Shown here in pieces: positions 1 through 5,959 of a stretch of 5,959 nucleotides of DNA. The DNA lies in contig PKWK01000225.1 of NCBI GenBank assembly GCA_003133205.1, positions 1-5,959 on the forward strand, in the 5' to 3' direction. The stretch comes from Granulicella sp. (GTDB taxonomy: Bacteria > Acidobacteriota > Terriglobia > Terriglobales > Acidobacteriaceae). The position numbers were made by a program, and so were the translations under genes. Numbering within the stretch: position 1 is the stretch's first letter; each line of letters opens with the position of its first letter. The notes beneath the pieces were generated by a model. It saw nothing but the letters and a program-made list of their open reading frames with translations, made no database searches and was not told where the DNA came from.

Positions 1-599
1 GAGACCCTGCGCCAGTAAACCTGTCCCGTTTCCCCACCCAGCGTCTGCCGGTCATCCTGCCCAAAGCCATCCAGTAGTTGGGCGTTCACCTCCAGCGGAG
101 CCGCGCCTGGGTTCTCCAGCTCCACGAAGAAGAAGTTCTTCGTGGAATCGACCCACGAATGCGACTTCAGTTGCGAGCCGCCCGCCGTAAAGCTCGCAGT
201 CACATCCGCCGGACCGATATTCTCCTGCAATTGGGTGGTTGCATTCTGCAACGCTGGAATCGTCAGTTGCAGCCGGCCCATTGGCATGATCTTGCCCCGC
301 TGCACACTCCAGAAATCCTCCCGCCCCACGTAGTACTGCTGCTGGTCCGCGGTTCCGCCGATCGCGACGCCCACGCTGCCATTGCCGATCAGCGCCCCGC
401 CCGTCATCCTGGCCGTCGCAATATTGCCCGGCATCTGTGTCCAGGATCCATGAATGTCGGACACGATCCGCAGTGCCTTTTCGGCAACCGCCTTGTTGGC
501 TGCTGCGCTTGCGACCCTGGGGGCGGCGGTTTGAGCGAAAGCTCCGATACCGACCAACAAGAGACCAATTGCTACGTGCTTCGTTGCGCTGCTGGACAT
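1..599 (-). CDS. Secreted glycoside hydrolase, putative six-hairpin type (GH95/GH65-like), N-terminal part
   Basis: Seen: an open frame of 199 residues begins at an ATG (597-599) and runs off the left edge, so the C-terminus and catalytic region are missing. An in-frame TGA lies upstream at 633-635, and GGAGGAAG sits 8 bases before the ATG, which fixes the start. Residues 1-22 (MSSSATKHVAIGLLLVGIGAFA) form a signal peptide with likely cleavage before QTAAP, so export is predicted. Residues 65-109 contain MTGGALIGNGSVGVAIGG, YYVGREDFW and a later GRLQLTIP. Known family pattern: a GNG(x)xG followed by a 'xDxW' element and beta-rich sequence is typical of the N-terminal beta-sandwich of GH95/GH65-like enzymes with an (alpha/alpha)6 barrel. 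Inference: a side-chain-removing or oligosaccharide-cleaving enzyme working with the GH31, GH51 and GH29 genes upstream. The family is recalled by motif only and the substrate cannot be named; it could belong to an unnumbered relative of GH95. Confidence 0.6.
   Translation of the reverse strand, partial: MSSSATKHVAIGLLLVGIGAFAQTAAPRVASAAANKAVAEKALRIVSDIHGSWTQMPGNIATARMTGGALIGNGSVGVAIGGTADQQQYYVGREDFWSVQRGKIMPMGRLQLTIPALQNATTQLQENIGPADVTASFTAGGSQLKSHSWVDSTKNFFFVELENPGAAPLEVNAQLLDGFGQDDRQTLGGETGQVYWRRV
121..146. repeat. Perfect 11-bp inverted repeat (hairpin) inside the GH95/GH65-like coding sequence
   Basis: Arms TCCACGAAGAA (121-131) and TTCTTCGTGGA (136-146) are exact reverse complements around a 4-base spacer. 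On the coding strand the spacer reads CTTC. The region encodes residues 152-160 (STKNFFFVE), so the symmetry may be a by-product of codon choice, but the mRNA could fold into a stable hairpin here. Confidence 0.7.
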
Positions 600-607
600 T
601 CGAGTCA

Positions 608-615
608 CTTCCTCC
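608..615 (-). promoter_or_regulatory. Ribosome binding site of the GH95/GH65-like gene
   Basis: On the minus strand GGAGGAAG lies 8 bases before the ATG at 599-597. It is a strong Shine-Dalgarno match, and it supports this start over the in-frame GTG at 608-606. Confidence 0.75.
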
Positions 616-757
616 GGAGTTGCATCAAGCCTTCAACTGACTTCAAAAGAGCGTTTCAATCTTGTTGCCTCGCGCGAATCGAACCTGCCGCCCAATCGGA
701 AGGATGGTGGTCATTCGACGCTCACACGAGATCGCTGCAGCATCGGGAAAACACGAC

Positions 758-3163
758 TCAGCGCAGTGCGATTCGCACCGCCTTGCCGTTGTAATGGACG
801 ATCGAGTCGTGTGTGGTCGCAAGATCCACACCGGCTCCGTGGTCTTTGGAGACAAGGACAACGTTGAAGATGCGTTCCTTCACCATCCCGGTAAAACTAC
901 CGGCACGGGCTCCGATTTCGAGCGTATGTGTGGACTGGTGCCAGGAGATCGGAATCGTGGCGTATTGCCCCTTTTCATAATCGTAGGTGTCGCCTTCGTC
1001 TTCGTAGAGGGTGAAGCGTCCGCCGGCTCCGCGGTAGACGCGCAGCTCGATTGGATCGGCCGGCTTCTCGTTCGAGTACTGAAGGAACGGCCCCATAGGA
1101 ATAATTGAGCCCGGTCGCACGAACAGAGGCAACGTTGTGACCGGGGCCGAGGCCTCGATACTGTCGCCGGAAGCAGCGGTCTCGCCGGTCCAGAAGTTAT
1201 ACCAGGGTGCGCCCGCCGCCGGGAGGTAGACAGCCTGTTTTGTCGCACCGGCGGTGGTCACGGGAGTGACCATGATCGCGGGCCCGAAAAGATACTGGTT
1301 GCCAATGTCCACTACCTTCGGGTCTTTCGGAAAGTCCATGACCAGCGGCTGCATAATGGTGTTTCCATTCGAAGTGACCTGCCACGCCACCGAGTAGGTG
1401 TACGGCAGAAGGCGATAGCGCAGATTCAGGTATGTACGAAGAACATCCTGGGTTGCTGTGTCGAATCGCCAGAACTCCTTGCCCGGATTGAGACCGTAGG
1501 AACCGTGTACCCGGAACATAGGACAGAAGGAACTGAATTGGAACCACCGTGAGAACAACTCCTGATACTTGGGATCGGCAGGATCGCCGTTTCCGGCGCT
1601 GCGGTTGCCAAAGAATCCACCGGTGTCGGTGTTCCAGTACGGAATGCCGGACAGCGAGAAGTTCAGCCCAGCGGGAATCTGATTGCGGAGAACCTGCCAG
1701 GTCGCCTGGATGTCTCCCGACCACGTGATCGCGCTGTTGCGTTGCTGGCCTGCATAGGCCGAACGGGTGAGGATGACAACGCGCTTCTTGTCTGTCGCGG
1801 CGCGCTGCCCTTGGTAGATGCCGCTTGAATGCATCAGAGGATAGCCGTTATAGACCTCGTAACCTGGTCCTAGCGGAGTCTTATAGCCGCGGAAAGCCAT
1901 ACCGCCGATCTCAGGCTCAGGCGCATCCAGCCACCAGCCGTCCACACCTTTTGAGAAGAGTTGATCGCGCAACTGCTTCCAGTAAGTCTCGCGTCCGGCA
2001 GTGCTGAATGGGTCGTACCATTGGCCCTGGCCAGGAGGGAAGGCGTAAGTAGTTACTTCGGGGAACATCCCTCCCGCGGCGTTCAGTTCGTCGCTGTTCT
2101 TGCTGCCAAGATCAAACTTCGCCCACACTGAGATCAGCGTGTGGTAATGCATGTCATGCAGTTGGTTGAACATGCCAGTCGGGTCGGGGTAGCGCTTCGG
2201 GTCAAACAGGTGCGATCCCCAAGTGTTGCTTCCGGCGGGCCAGTATTGCCAGTCCTGAATGATGCCATCGATGGGAACCTTGAGCTCTCGTAGCTTGGTG
2301 GCTACTCCCAGCAACTCCTCCTGCGAAGCATAGCGCTCCTTGGACTGCCAGAAACCGAACTCCCACCTGGGCATCATCGGGGCCGCTCCGGTCAAATGCC
2401 GGTAAGCTGCCATCGCCGTGCCCATAGTCCCGTCGCCGTAGCAGAAGTAGTAATCAATCGCCGTGCCGTATTCGGAGGACCAGTGAAGAACCCGCGGGCC
2501 GCGACTCGCATCGCCGGCGGGGTCGGATGAGATCGTGGTCACCGCAGGATTGTCCCACAGCAACATGTAGCCCTTGCTGGACGTCATTACGGGGATTCCG
2601 ACGTTGGTGTTGGACTGGGCCAGTTGCACCTTGAAGGTGCCGCTGGCTTCGTAGTTCCACGCCCCCTGCTGATGCTGACCTAGGCCATAGATGCCCTCAT
2701 CCGGCGCCAGATCAAACGACTGCGTTGCCGAGGTGACGGAGGCCCCCGCCACGGTCGCGGGTTCAATCTGCCGGCCCTGGGCTGCTTCCTGCAGCAACAC
2801 ATGGTTGGCGGCATCCAGGAAGGTGACGGCACCGCTCTGCCTGTCGATCCTGACCATGATCTTCTGCGATGCCAGGGTAATCGTCTGGGCGCTCTCCTGC
2901 TGGGTCAGTCGAATGGTCTCCGGAGTCGCGACCACAGAGAGGCTCTTGAGTTCCGGCAGTTCTGCTCCGGGCGCATAGGTGACGCGGACGATCTCCGGCG
3001 ACCAGAACCGAATGCGGAGCGTGCCGCCATCCACGCTGACTTGGGCTCCATCGCCCAACTTCTTATAGTCAACAGCAGCCGCCCTCGTGGAAGTCACAGC
3101 TCCGGCCAGAAGCTGCATGCACAAGACACCAAGGAGATGTTTTCGTATTCGGGTATGCTTCAC
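758..3163 (-). CDS. Secreted GH31 glycosidase, probable alpha-xylosidase
   Basis: Role: retaining alpha-glycosidase; in this setting it most likely releases alpha-1,6-xylose from xyloglucan oligosaccharides, probably in the periplasm. Seen (801 residues from the GTG at 3163-3161): signal peptide about 1-30 (basic KHTRIRKH, hydrophobic LLGVLCMQLLAGAV); N-terminal beta-sandwich about 30-260 with YGLGQHQQG near 159; (beta/alpha)8 barrel from MPRWEFGFWQS near 265, with DWQYWP at 304. The nucleophile is Asp413 in WWLDAPEPE and the acid/base is Asp484 in ITWSGD; FRVHG is near 550. A C-terminal beta domain follows, with LFVRPGSIIPMG near 680 and a DUF5110-like segment about 704-773. DWQYW and YGLGQH match the bacterial XylS/CjXyl31A type, hence alpha-xylosidase rather than alpha-glucosidase. 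There is no room for the PA14 insert found in several of those enzymes. The start was chosen because the GTG gives a clean signal peptide and has an RBS; an ATG at 3289-3287 would add 42 residues without either. The frame is intact. Specificity is inferred. Confidence 0.9.
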   Translation of the reverse strand: MKHTRIRKHLLGVLCMQLLAGAVTSTRAAAVDYKKLGDGAQVSVDGGTLRIRFWSPEIVRVTYAPGAELPELKSLSVVATPETIRLTQQESAQTITLASQKIMVRIDRQSGAVTFLDAANHVLLQEAAQGRQIEPATVAGASVTSATQSFDLAPDEGIYGLGQHQQGAWNYEASGTFKVQLAQSNTNVGIPVMTSSKGYMLLWDNPAVTTISSDPAGDASRGPRVLHWSSEYGTAIDYYFCYGDGTMGTAMAAYRHLTGAAPMMPRWEFGFWQSKERYASQEELLGVATKLRELKVPIDGIIQDWQYWPAGSNTWGSHLFDPKRYPDPTGMFNQLHDMHYHTLISVWAKFDLGSKNSDELNAAGGMFPEVTTYAFPPGQGQWYDPFSTAGRETYWKQLRDQLFSKGVDGWWLDAPEPEIGGMAFRGYKTPLGPGYEVYNGYPLMHSSGIYQGQRAATDKKRVVILTRSAYAGQQRNSAITWSGDIQATWQVLRNQIPAGLNFSLSGIPYWNTDTGGFFGNRSAGNGDPADPKYQELFSRWFQFSSFCPMFRVHGSYGLNPGKEFWRFDTATQDVLRTYLNLRYRLLPYTYSVAWQVTSNGNTIMQPLVMDFPKDPKVVDIGNQYLFGPAIMVTPVTTAGATKQAVYLPAAGAPWYNFWTGETAASGDSIEASAPVTTLPLFVRPGSIIPMGPFLQYSNEKPADPIELRVYRGAGGRFTLYEDEGDTYDYEKGQYATIPISWHQSTHTLEIGARAGSFTGMVKERIFNVVLVSKDHGAGVDLATTHDSIVHYNGKAVRIALR

Positions 3164-3173
3164 GCGCTTATTT

Positions 3174-3178
3174 ACCTC
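3174..3178 (-). promoter_or_regulatory. Ribosome binding site deciding the GTG start of the GH31 gene
   Basis: The minus strand reads GAGGT followed by 10 bases and then GTG at 3163-3161. The alternative ATG at 3289 has only A/T-rich sequence (tttatgcttta) before it and no purine-rich Shine-Dalgarno element. Confidence 0.6.
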
Positions 3179-3263
3179 GACGAATAGCGTAGTGAGAAGG
3201 TTCACAATGGAGACGGATTGAGAGTTCCTTGCGGAAAGGCAGTCCTGTGTAGCCAGGATTTGT

Positions 3264-3282
3264 GGACTCGATACTTGAGTCC
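3264..3282. repeat. Intergenic inverted repeat GGACTC-N7-GAGTCC
   Basis: A perfect 6-bp dyad with a 7-base spacer lies between the end of the GH51 gene and the GH31 start, about 100 bases before the GTG. No T-run follows on the minus strand, so it is not a standard intrinsic terminator. It could be an operator for a sugar-responsive regulator or a chance hairpin. The function is not established. Confidence 0.45.
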
Positions 3283-3769
3283 GGAACATTAAAGCATAAA
3301 GTAAACGCTCACTGCTCTCCAGGTTAGACTTGGGCGGCTGCCAGACTTCATTGCACCGGCTGAGCTATGGCAAACCGATAGATGTTCACGCTGATGGGCG
3401 CCACCATGACTGACTGCGGGGCATCGCCGATCGCGATCTCCTTTGCCGCGACCTGGGTCGGCTGGCCAACATGGTTCTCGGCATCGAGATTGCTCCCCGT
3501 CATTAGCCAAAGCGTGGATGGCCCAGCGAGCCGGACTCCTGTGACGCTCAGGTCGAGCTTTTGCGGCAGCTCGGTTCCATTCACGATGGAAATGGTGAGA
3601 TATTTGCGATCTTCAGTCAATGCTGCCACCATGTCGAGCGGATAGGTTGAGCTACCCGAACTTGTTTCCGGTTGATCGCCGTAAGGCGGATACTTCGGCG
3701 CAGGCTGCGGCGAATTTCCCGAAACGGCAACCGGCAAGGTCCCGAAATGATCGCGGTAAAGCTTGTACA

Positions 3770-3778
3770 GAACTCCCC
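3770..3778 (-). other. Frameshift site in the GH51 gene (apparent one-base deletion)
   Basis: The minus strand reads ACT CAA GGG GAG TTC TGT ACA. The expected family sequence TTQGEVLYKLYRDHFGTLPVAVSG is recovered if one base is added after GAG (GAG GTT CTG TAC AAG). Without it, the frame runs into about 50 unrelated residues and stops at 3619-3617. The site adjoins a run of four G (3775-3778), so either a true slippage mutation or a homopolymer sequencing error is possible. Confidence 0.85.
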
Positions 3779-4720
3779 TTGAGTTGTAACGGCGCCGGTA
3801 CTATTTAGGTCGAGTGTGGAAACAGCCATGGTGTACGCCGCCATTTTCAGGAAGTCGGTGTGCCTGAACATTTCGTTCAAGACCATCCCGTAAGCCAGGG
3901 CCGATTTGAGACTTCCGCCTCCGTAGCCGTATTCGTCGATGGACAGAAAGGTCTTTTTGTCGAGCATTGCCGGGAAACGCTTCACGTACTCCTGCCATTC
4001 TTCAGCTTTCTTGTGTACGCGATTTGCGGGATGACGAACCCACTCGAGCAGGGTCTCGTCGGCGTTCACATACCCGCCTTCGATGGGTGCCCCCATCGGT
4101 AGGCTCTTGGCATGTTCGTAATCGAACCGTTTGCCCACGCGGACGTACCAGTGCTCGGTAAGGCCGTCGAAGTTGTCAAAGCTGTGGGCCAGCAGGCCGC
4201 CAGTCCAGTCGGCTCGATCATCGCCGAAATGTACCTGCGGATCCGCGATGCCCAACGTGCGCGGCTGGCCCTCGACCGTCATCTCGTCGGGCATCGTCGC
4301 GCCTGAGGCGAGGATGGTGATCGACGGATCGACTGCGCGCATTGCTTTTGCAAATTTATTGTGCTTGAGAACGAAATACGTTAGATCCGTATGCCCGTGT
4401 TGCCAGGATCCGTATGGCTCGTTGCCGATGTTCCAGAACTTAACGCGATACGGTTCGGGGTGGCCGTTTCTCTCGCGCTGCGCCCCCATGTGCGTGTTGA
4501 CCGATCCGTTCAGGTATTCGACCTCTTCCGCTGCAGAATGTGAGTCGCCAAAACCCGCGTTGACGGTAATGTAAGGGTCCACGCCGATCAACTTGCACAG
4601 CGTCATCAGCTCGTCCATGCCTAAATCGTTCGTCTGCATGGCGTGCCACGCACCGTCAAATATAGGTGGCCGCTTGTCGATGTCGCCGATCGAGTTGTAC
4701 CAGTTCCAGTTGGAGATAAA

Positions 4721-4803
4721 GAATGTACAGGGGTTCCGGCCCTACACCATCGCGTTGCTGCGCGATCTTCACGCCGGTATGTGGCGCCTGCCTGGCGGCA
4801 ACT
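4721..4803. other. In-place micro-inversion of a conserved GH51 segment
   Basis: The plus strand at 4722-4802 encodes 27 GH51 codons, including GFRPYTIALLRDL and GMWRLPGGN, while the gene itself is on the minus strand. The minus-strand neighbours are exactly the residues expected on either side: ...LSLMPTD ends at 4804 and FISNWNWY begins at 4720. Thus only this block is flipped. One additional base lies at each junction (4721 and 4803), so the spacing is 83 instead of 81 and the downstream frame is shifted. In GH51 enzymes the (W/Y)R-x-PGGN element lines the arabinose-binding pocket, so the flip would remove activity even without the frameshift. There are no flanking inverted repeats longer than two bases. 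Confidence 0.9.
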
Positions 4804-4843
4804 GTCAGTGGGCATCAGCGAGAGAGTGCCAACGTGGAAGTTC

Positions 4844-4859
4844 CCGGCACCGGTGCCGG
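4844..4859. repeat. Perfect 16-bp palindrome in the GH51 N-terminal domain
   Basis: CCGGCACCGGTGCCGG is fully self-complementary with no spacer. It encodes part of TGTGAG on the minus strand and lies 40 bases from the nearer inversion junction (4803). It could form a small cruciform or hairpin that stalls replication, but Gly/Thr/Ala-rich coding in a G+C-rich gene also yields such sequences. Confidence 0.7.
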
Positions 4860-5641
4860 TGATCTCAATTGTGCCATCCGTCGAATTGGCCTCGGCAGTA
4901 AAGCTGAGTGGGAACCTCTTGAACTGGATGGTGAGCGCCGGAATCGTAATGGTCTGCCCGTCGCCTTCACCAGCACCCCAAATAAGAGTGACCTTCACCT
5001 TGCTGCCGGGAGTGCCGCGGAGATAGATGCGTCCCGCATACTTCTTACCCTTGACCAGAGTCAGTCCCGACTGCCGGATACCGTGCGGAGTGGCGGAATC
5101 GAGTGCGATGCGAGGGCTCTGATCGCCGACAAAGGGCTTGCCCTTGTCCATAACCACAACTTCGTCAGTGCCAACAGGCTGCCATCTACACAGCTGCGTG
5201 CCGCGGAATGATCCGCCACCTTGCCGCCCCGCCGGAGTTTCGGGCACCTTGGATGTAATCGCAAAATAGAACTTTCGGTCGTCAATCAATTCCGACCAGA
5301 GACTCCGATACATGAGCATGCCACCATGCTCGATAAAGCCGCCATAGAGATACTTTGAAACAGGTGCTCCGATCTGACTGGCATCGATGTTGGACGTAAT
5401 CGCTGCTCCTGTGCCGCCTGGAGCTGCCTCCTGTGCCTGGCTGCCACAGCCATAAAATCCAACCAATGCCCAAACGGCCAAGAGCACGCCAGAAATTGTC
5501 GCGAACGAGATTTTGCCCGTCGATGTGATGGTCATTGCATTTTCTCGTTCGCACTGCATCATCTCTCGACACTGAACTCAAATATCCAAGGAGCCGGGCC
5601 ACGCCATTTGCTGGGTTGTACTTTTCATGTCGGGGTGACCT

Positions 5642-5959
5642 TCAAATCGAAAGAATCCGGAACGAATAGGCATACTTACACGGCTGAATGTCAGGAGCGT
5701 GGATTTCTAGACCCTGCGGTCCCCGCGTCCACTGGAGATTTGTTTTGGACCCAAGCAACTCCACCTTGGCGATCTGGCGGGGATAGTTTGCTAAGCCATC
5801 GGCGAGCGACGTGATGACAAACTTACCGTCCGGCGGCCAGCCCAGCGCGATGGCATAGAGAGTATTGCCTTTCGTCGTGAATCGTATGTCTGTATGGTCG
5901 AACTTGAGCCTCGATAACTGGTATGACCCGATCCTTGCGGCGTGTGTCGACGGACCTTC
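5642..5959 (-). CDS. GH29 alpha-L-fucosidase, C-terminal end
   Basis: Seen: 105 residues enter from the right edge and end at TGA 5644-5642. The sequence contains DIRFTTKGNTLYAIALGWPPD, then GKFVITSLA, IAKVELLGSKTNLQWTR and a final PCKYAYSFRI. Known family pattern: 'IRFTxKGxxLYAIxLGWP', then a 'VxLLG' strand and a final 'Y(A/S)F(K/R)I' strand, is the hallmark of the C-terminal beta-sandwich of GH29 fucosidases. The catalytic barrel, nucleophile and start are outside the window. The enzyme hydrolyses alpha-linked L-fucose from glycans; beside GH31 and GH51 genes, the fucosyl-galactose branch of xyloglucan is a reasonable substrate. It is the most upstream gene of the group seen here and lies 106 bases before the GH51 start. 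No terminator separates them, so co-transcription is plausible. Confidence 0.88.
   Translation of the reverse strand, partial: EGPSTHAARIGSYQLSRLKFDHTDIRFTTKGNTLYAIALGWPPDGKFVITSLADGLANYPRQIAKVELLGSKTNLQWTRGPQGLEIHAPDIQPCKYAYSFRILSI

Larger units (their letters stand above)
3348..5535 (-). pseudogene. GH51 alpha-L-arabinofuranosidase, disrupted by an internal inversion and a frameshift
   Basis: Intact relatives remove terminal alpha-L-arabinofuranose from hemicellulose (EC 3.2.1.55). Likely start: ATG 5535-5533 (MTITSTGK), giving a hydrophobic export signal ending FYGCGS, a weak lipobox; ATGs at 5562 and 5559 are alternatives. Piece 1 (5535-4804) has the N-terminal signature ASQIGAPVSKYLYGGFIEHG and a CBM-like beta-sandwich ending FHVGTLSLMPTD. 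Next comes an inverted block (4721-4803). Piece 2 (4720 to about 3773) resumes as FISNWNWYNSIGDIDKRPP and carries the acid/base Glu in WNIGNEPYGSW (codon 4420-4418) and the presumed nucleophile Glu in SIDEYGYG (3934-3932). Piece 3 (to TGA 3350-3348) is the C-terminal beta-sandwich, from LPVAVSGNSP to AIAQPVQ. As it stands, translation passes through the inverted block into a wrong frame and stops at TAG 4623-4621, after about 304 residues and before both catalytic residues. Restoring the block and correcting the indels gives 728 codons plus stop, a plausible full-length enzyme. Family is secure; whether the damage is biological is not. Confidence 0.9.

Noticed and set aside
78..794. Plus-strand open frame of 238 residues
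   Set aside because: It is antisense to the GH95/GH65-like gene and crosses the intergenic gap. It has low-complexity Arg/His/Cys-rich composition and no recognisable family, typical of a shadow frame in G+C-rich DNA.
662..1108. Plus-strand open frame of 148 residues
   Set aside because: It is antisense to the conserved GH31 C-terminal domain and shows no family resemblance.
3264..3282. Rho-independent terminator for the GH51 gene
   Set aside because: The stem is only 6 bp and is followed by ACAAATCC rather than a T-run on the transcribed strand.
3287..3315. Promoter resembling lac (TTTACTTTATGCTT) before the ATG at 3289
   Set aside because: The resemblance is to the lac sequence itself, but no -10 box falls at the right spacing downstream; it is likely chance.
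4721..4803. Programmed invertible switch (phase variation)
   Set aside because: No inverted repeats beyond two bases flank the block, no recombinase is visible, and flipping back would still leave the frame off by two bases.
4593..4862. Plus-strand open frame of 89 residues with a GH51-like core
   Set aside because: Its central 27 codons are the inverted GH51 block; the ends are antisense of the same gene. It has no start context of its own and is not a separate gene.
5608..5814. Plus-strand open frame of 68 residues
   Set aside because: It is antisense to the clearly recognisable GH29 C-terminal domain on the minus strand.

Overview
The window carries four consecutive carbohydrate-active enzyme genes, all on the minus strand, so transcription runs from high to low coordinates. 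In that order they are: the C-terminal end of a GH29 alpha-L-fucosidase (5642-5959), a broken GH51 alpha-L-arabinofuranosidase (3348-5535), a complete secreted GH31 enzyme that looks like an alpha-xylosidase (758-3163), and the N-terminal third or less of a secreted protein resembling six-hairpin glycosidases (GH95/GH65-like; 1-599). Gaps between genes are 106, 184 and 158 bases. I see no RNA genes, transposons, CRISPR arrays or convincing terminators.

The base composition (moderately high G+C, by eye), the export signals on every gene whose start is visible, and the style of these proteins suggest a plant-polymer-degrading soil bacterium. Acidobacteriota (Terriglobia) is my best guess. This rests on protein character, not on a search.

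Fucosidase, arabinofuranosidase and alpha-xylosidase together would strip the side chains of xyloglucan (fucose, arabinose and xylose branches). The window therefore looks like part of a hemicellulose, probably xyloglucan, debranching locus acting in the periplasm or at the cell surface.

The striking feature is in the GH51 gene. A block of 81 bases (27 codons) encoding a highly conserved active-site segment (GFRPYTIALLRDL...GMWRLPGGN) lies on the plus strand, opposite to the rest of the gene, and is flanked by correctly oriented GH51 sequence on both sides. This is a precise in-place micro-inversion with one extra base at each junction, which shifts the frame and truncates the product. A second lesion, an apparent one-base deletion beside a run of four G near 3773, shifts the frame again before the C-terminal domain. 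If the inverted block is turned back and the three base errors are corrected, a full-length reading frame of 728 codons plus stop is restored. The gene is thus either a recent pseudogene or an assembly/amplification artefact, and reads across the junctions would decide.
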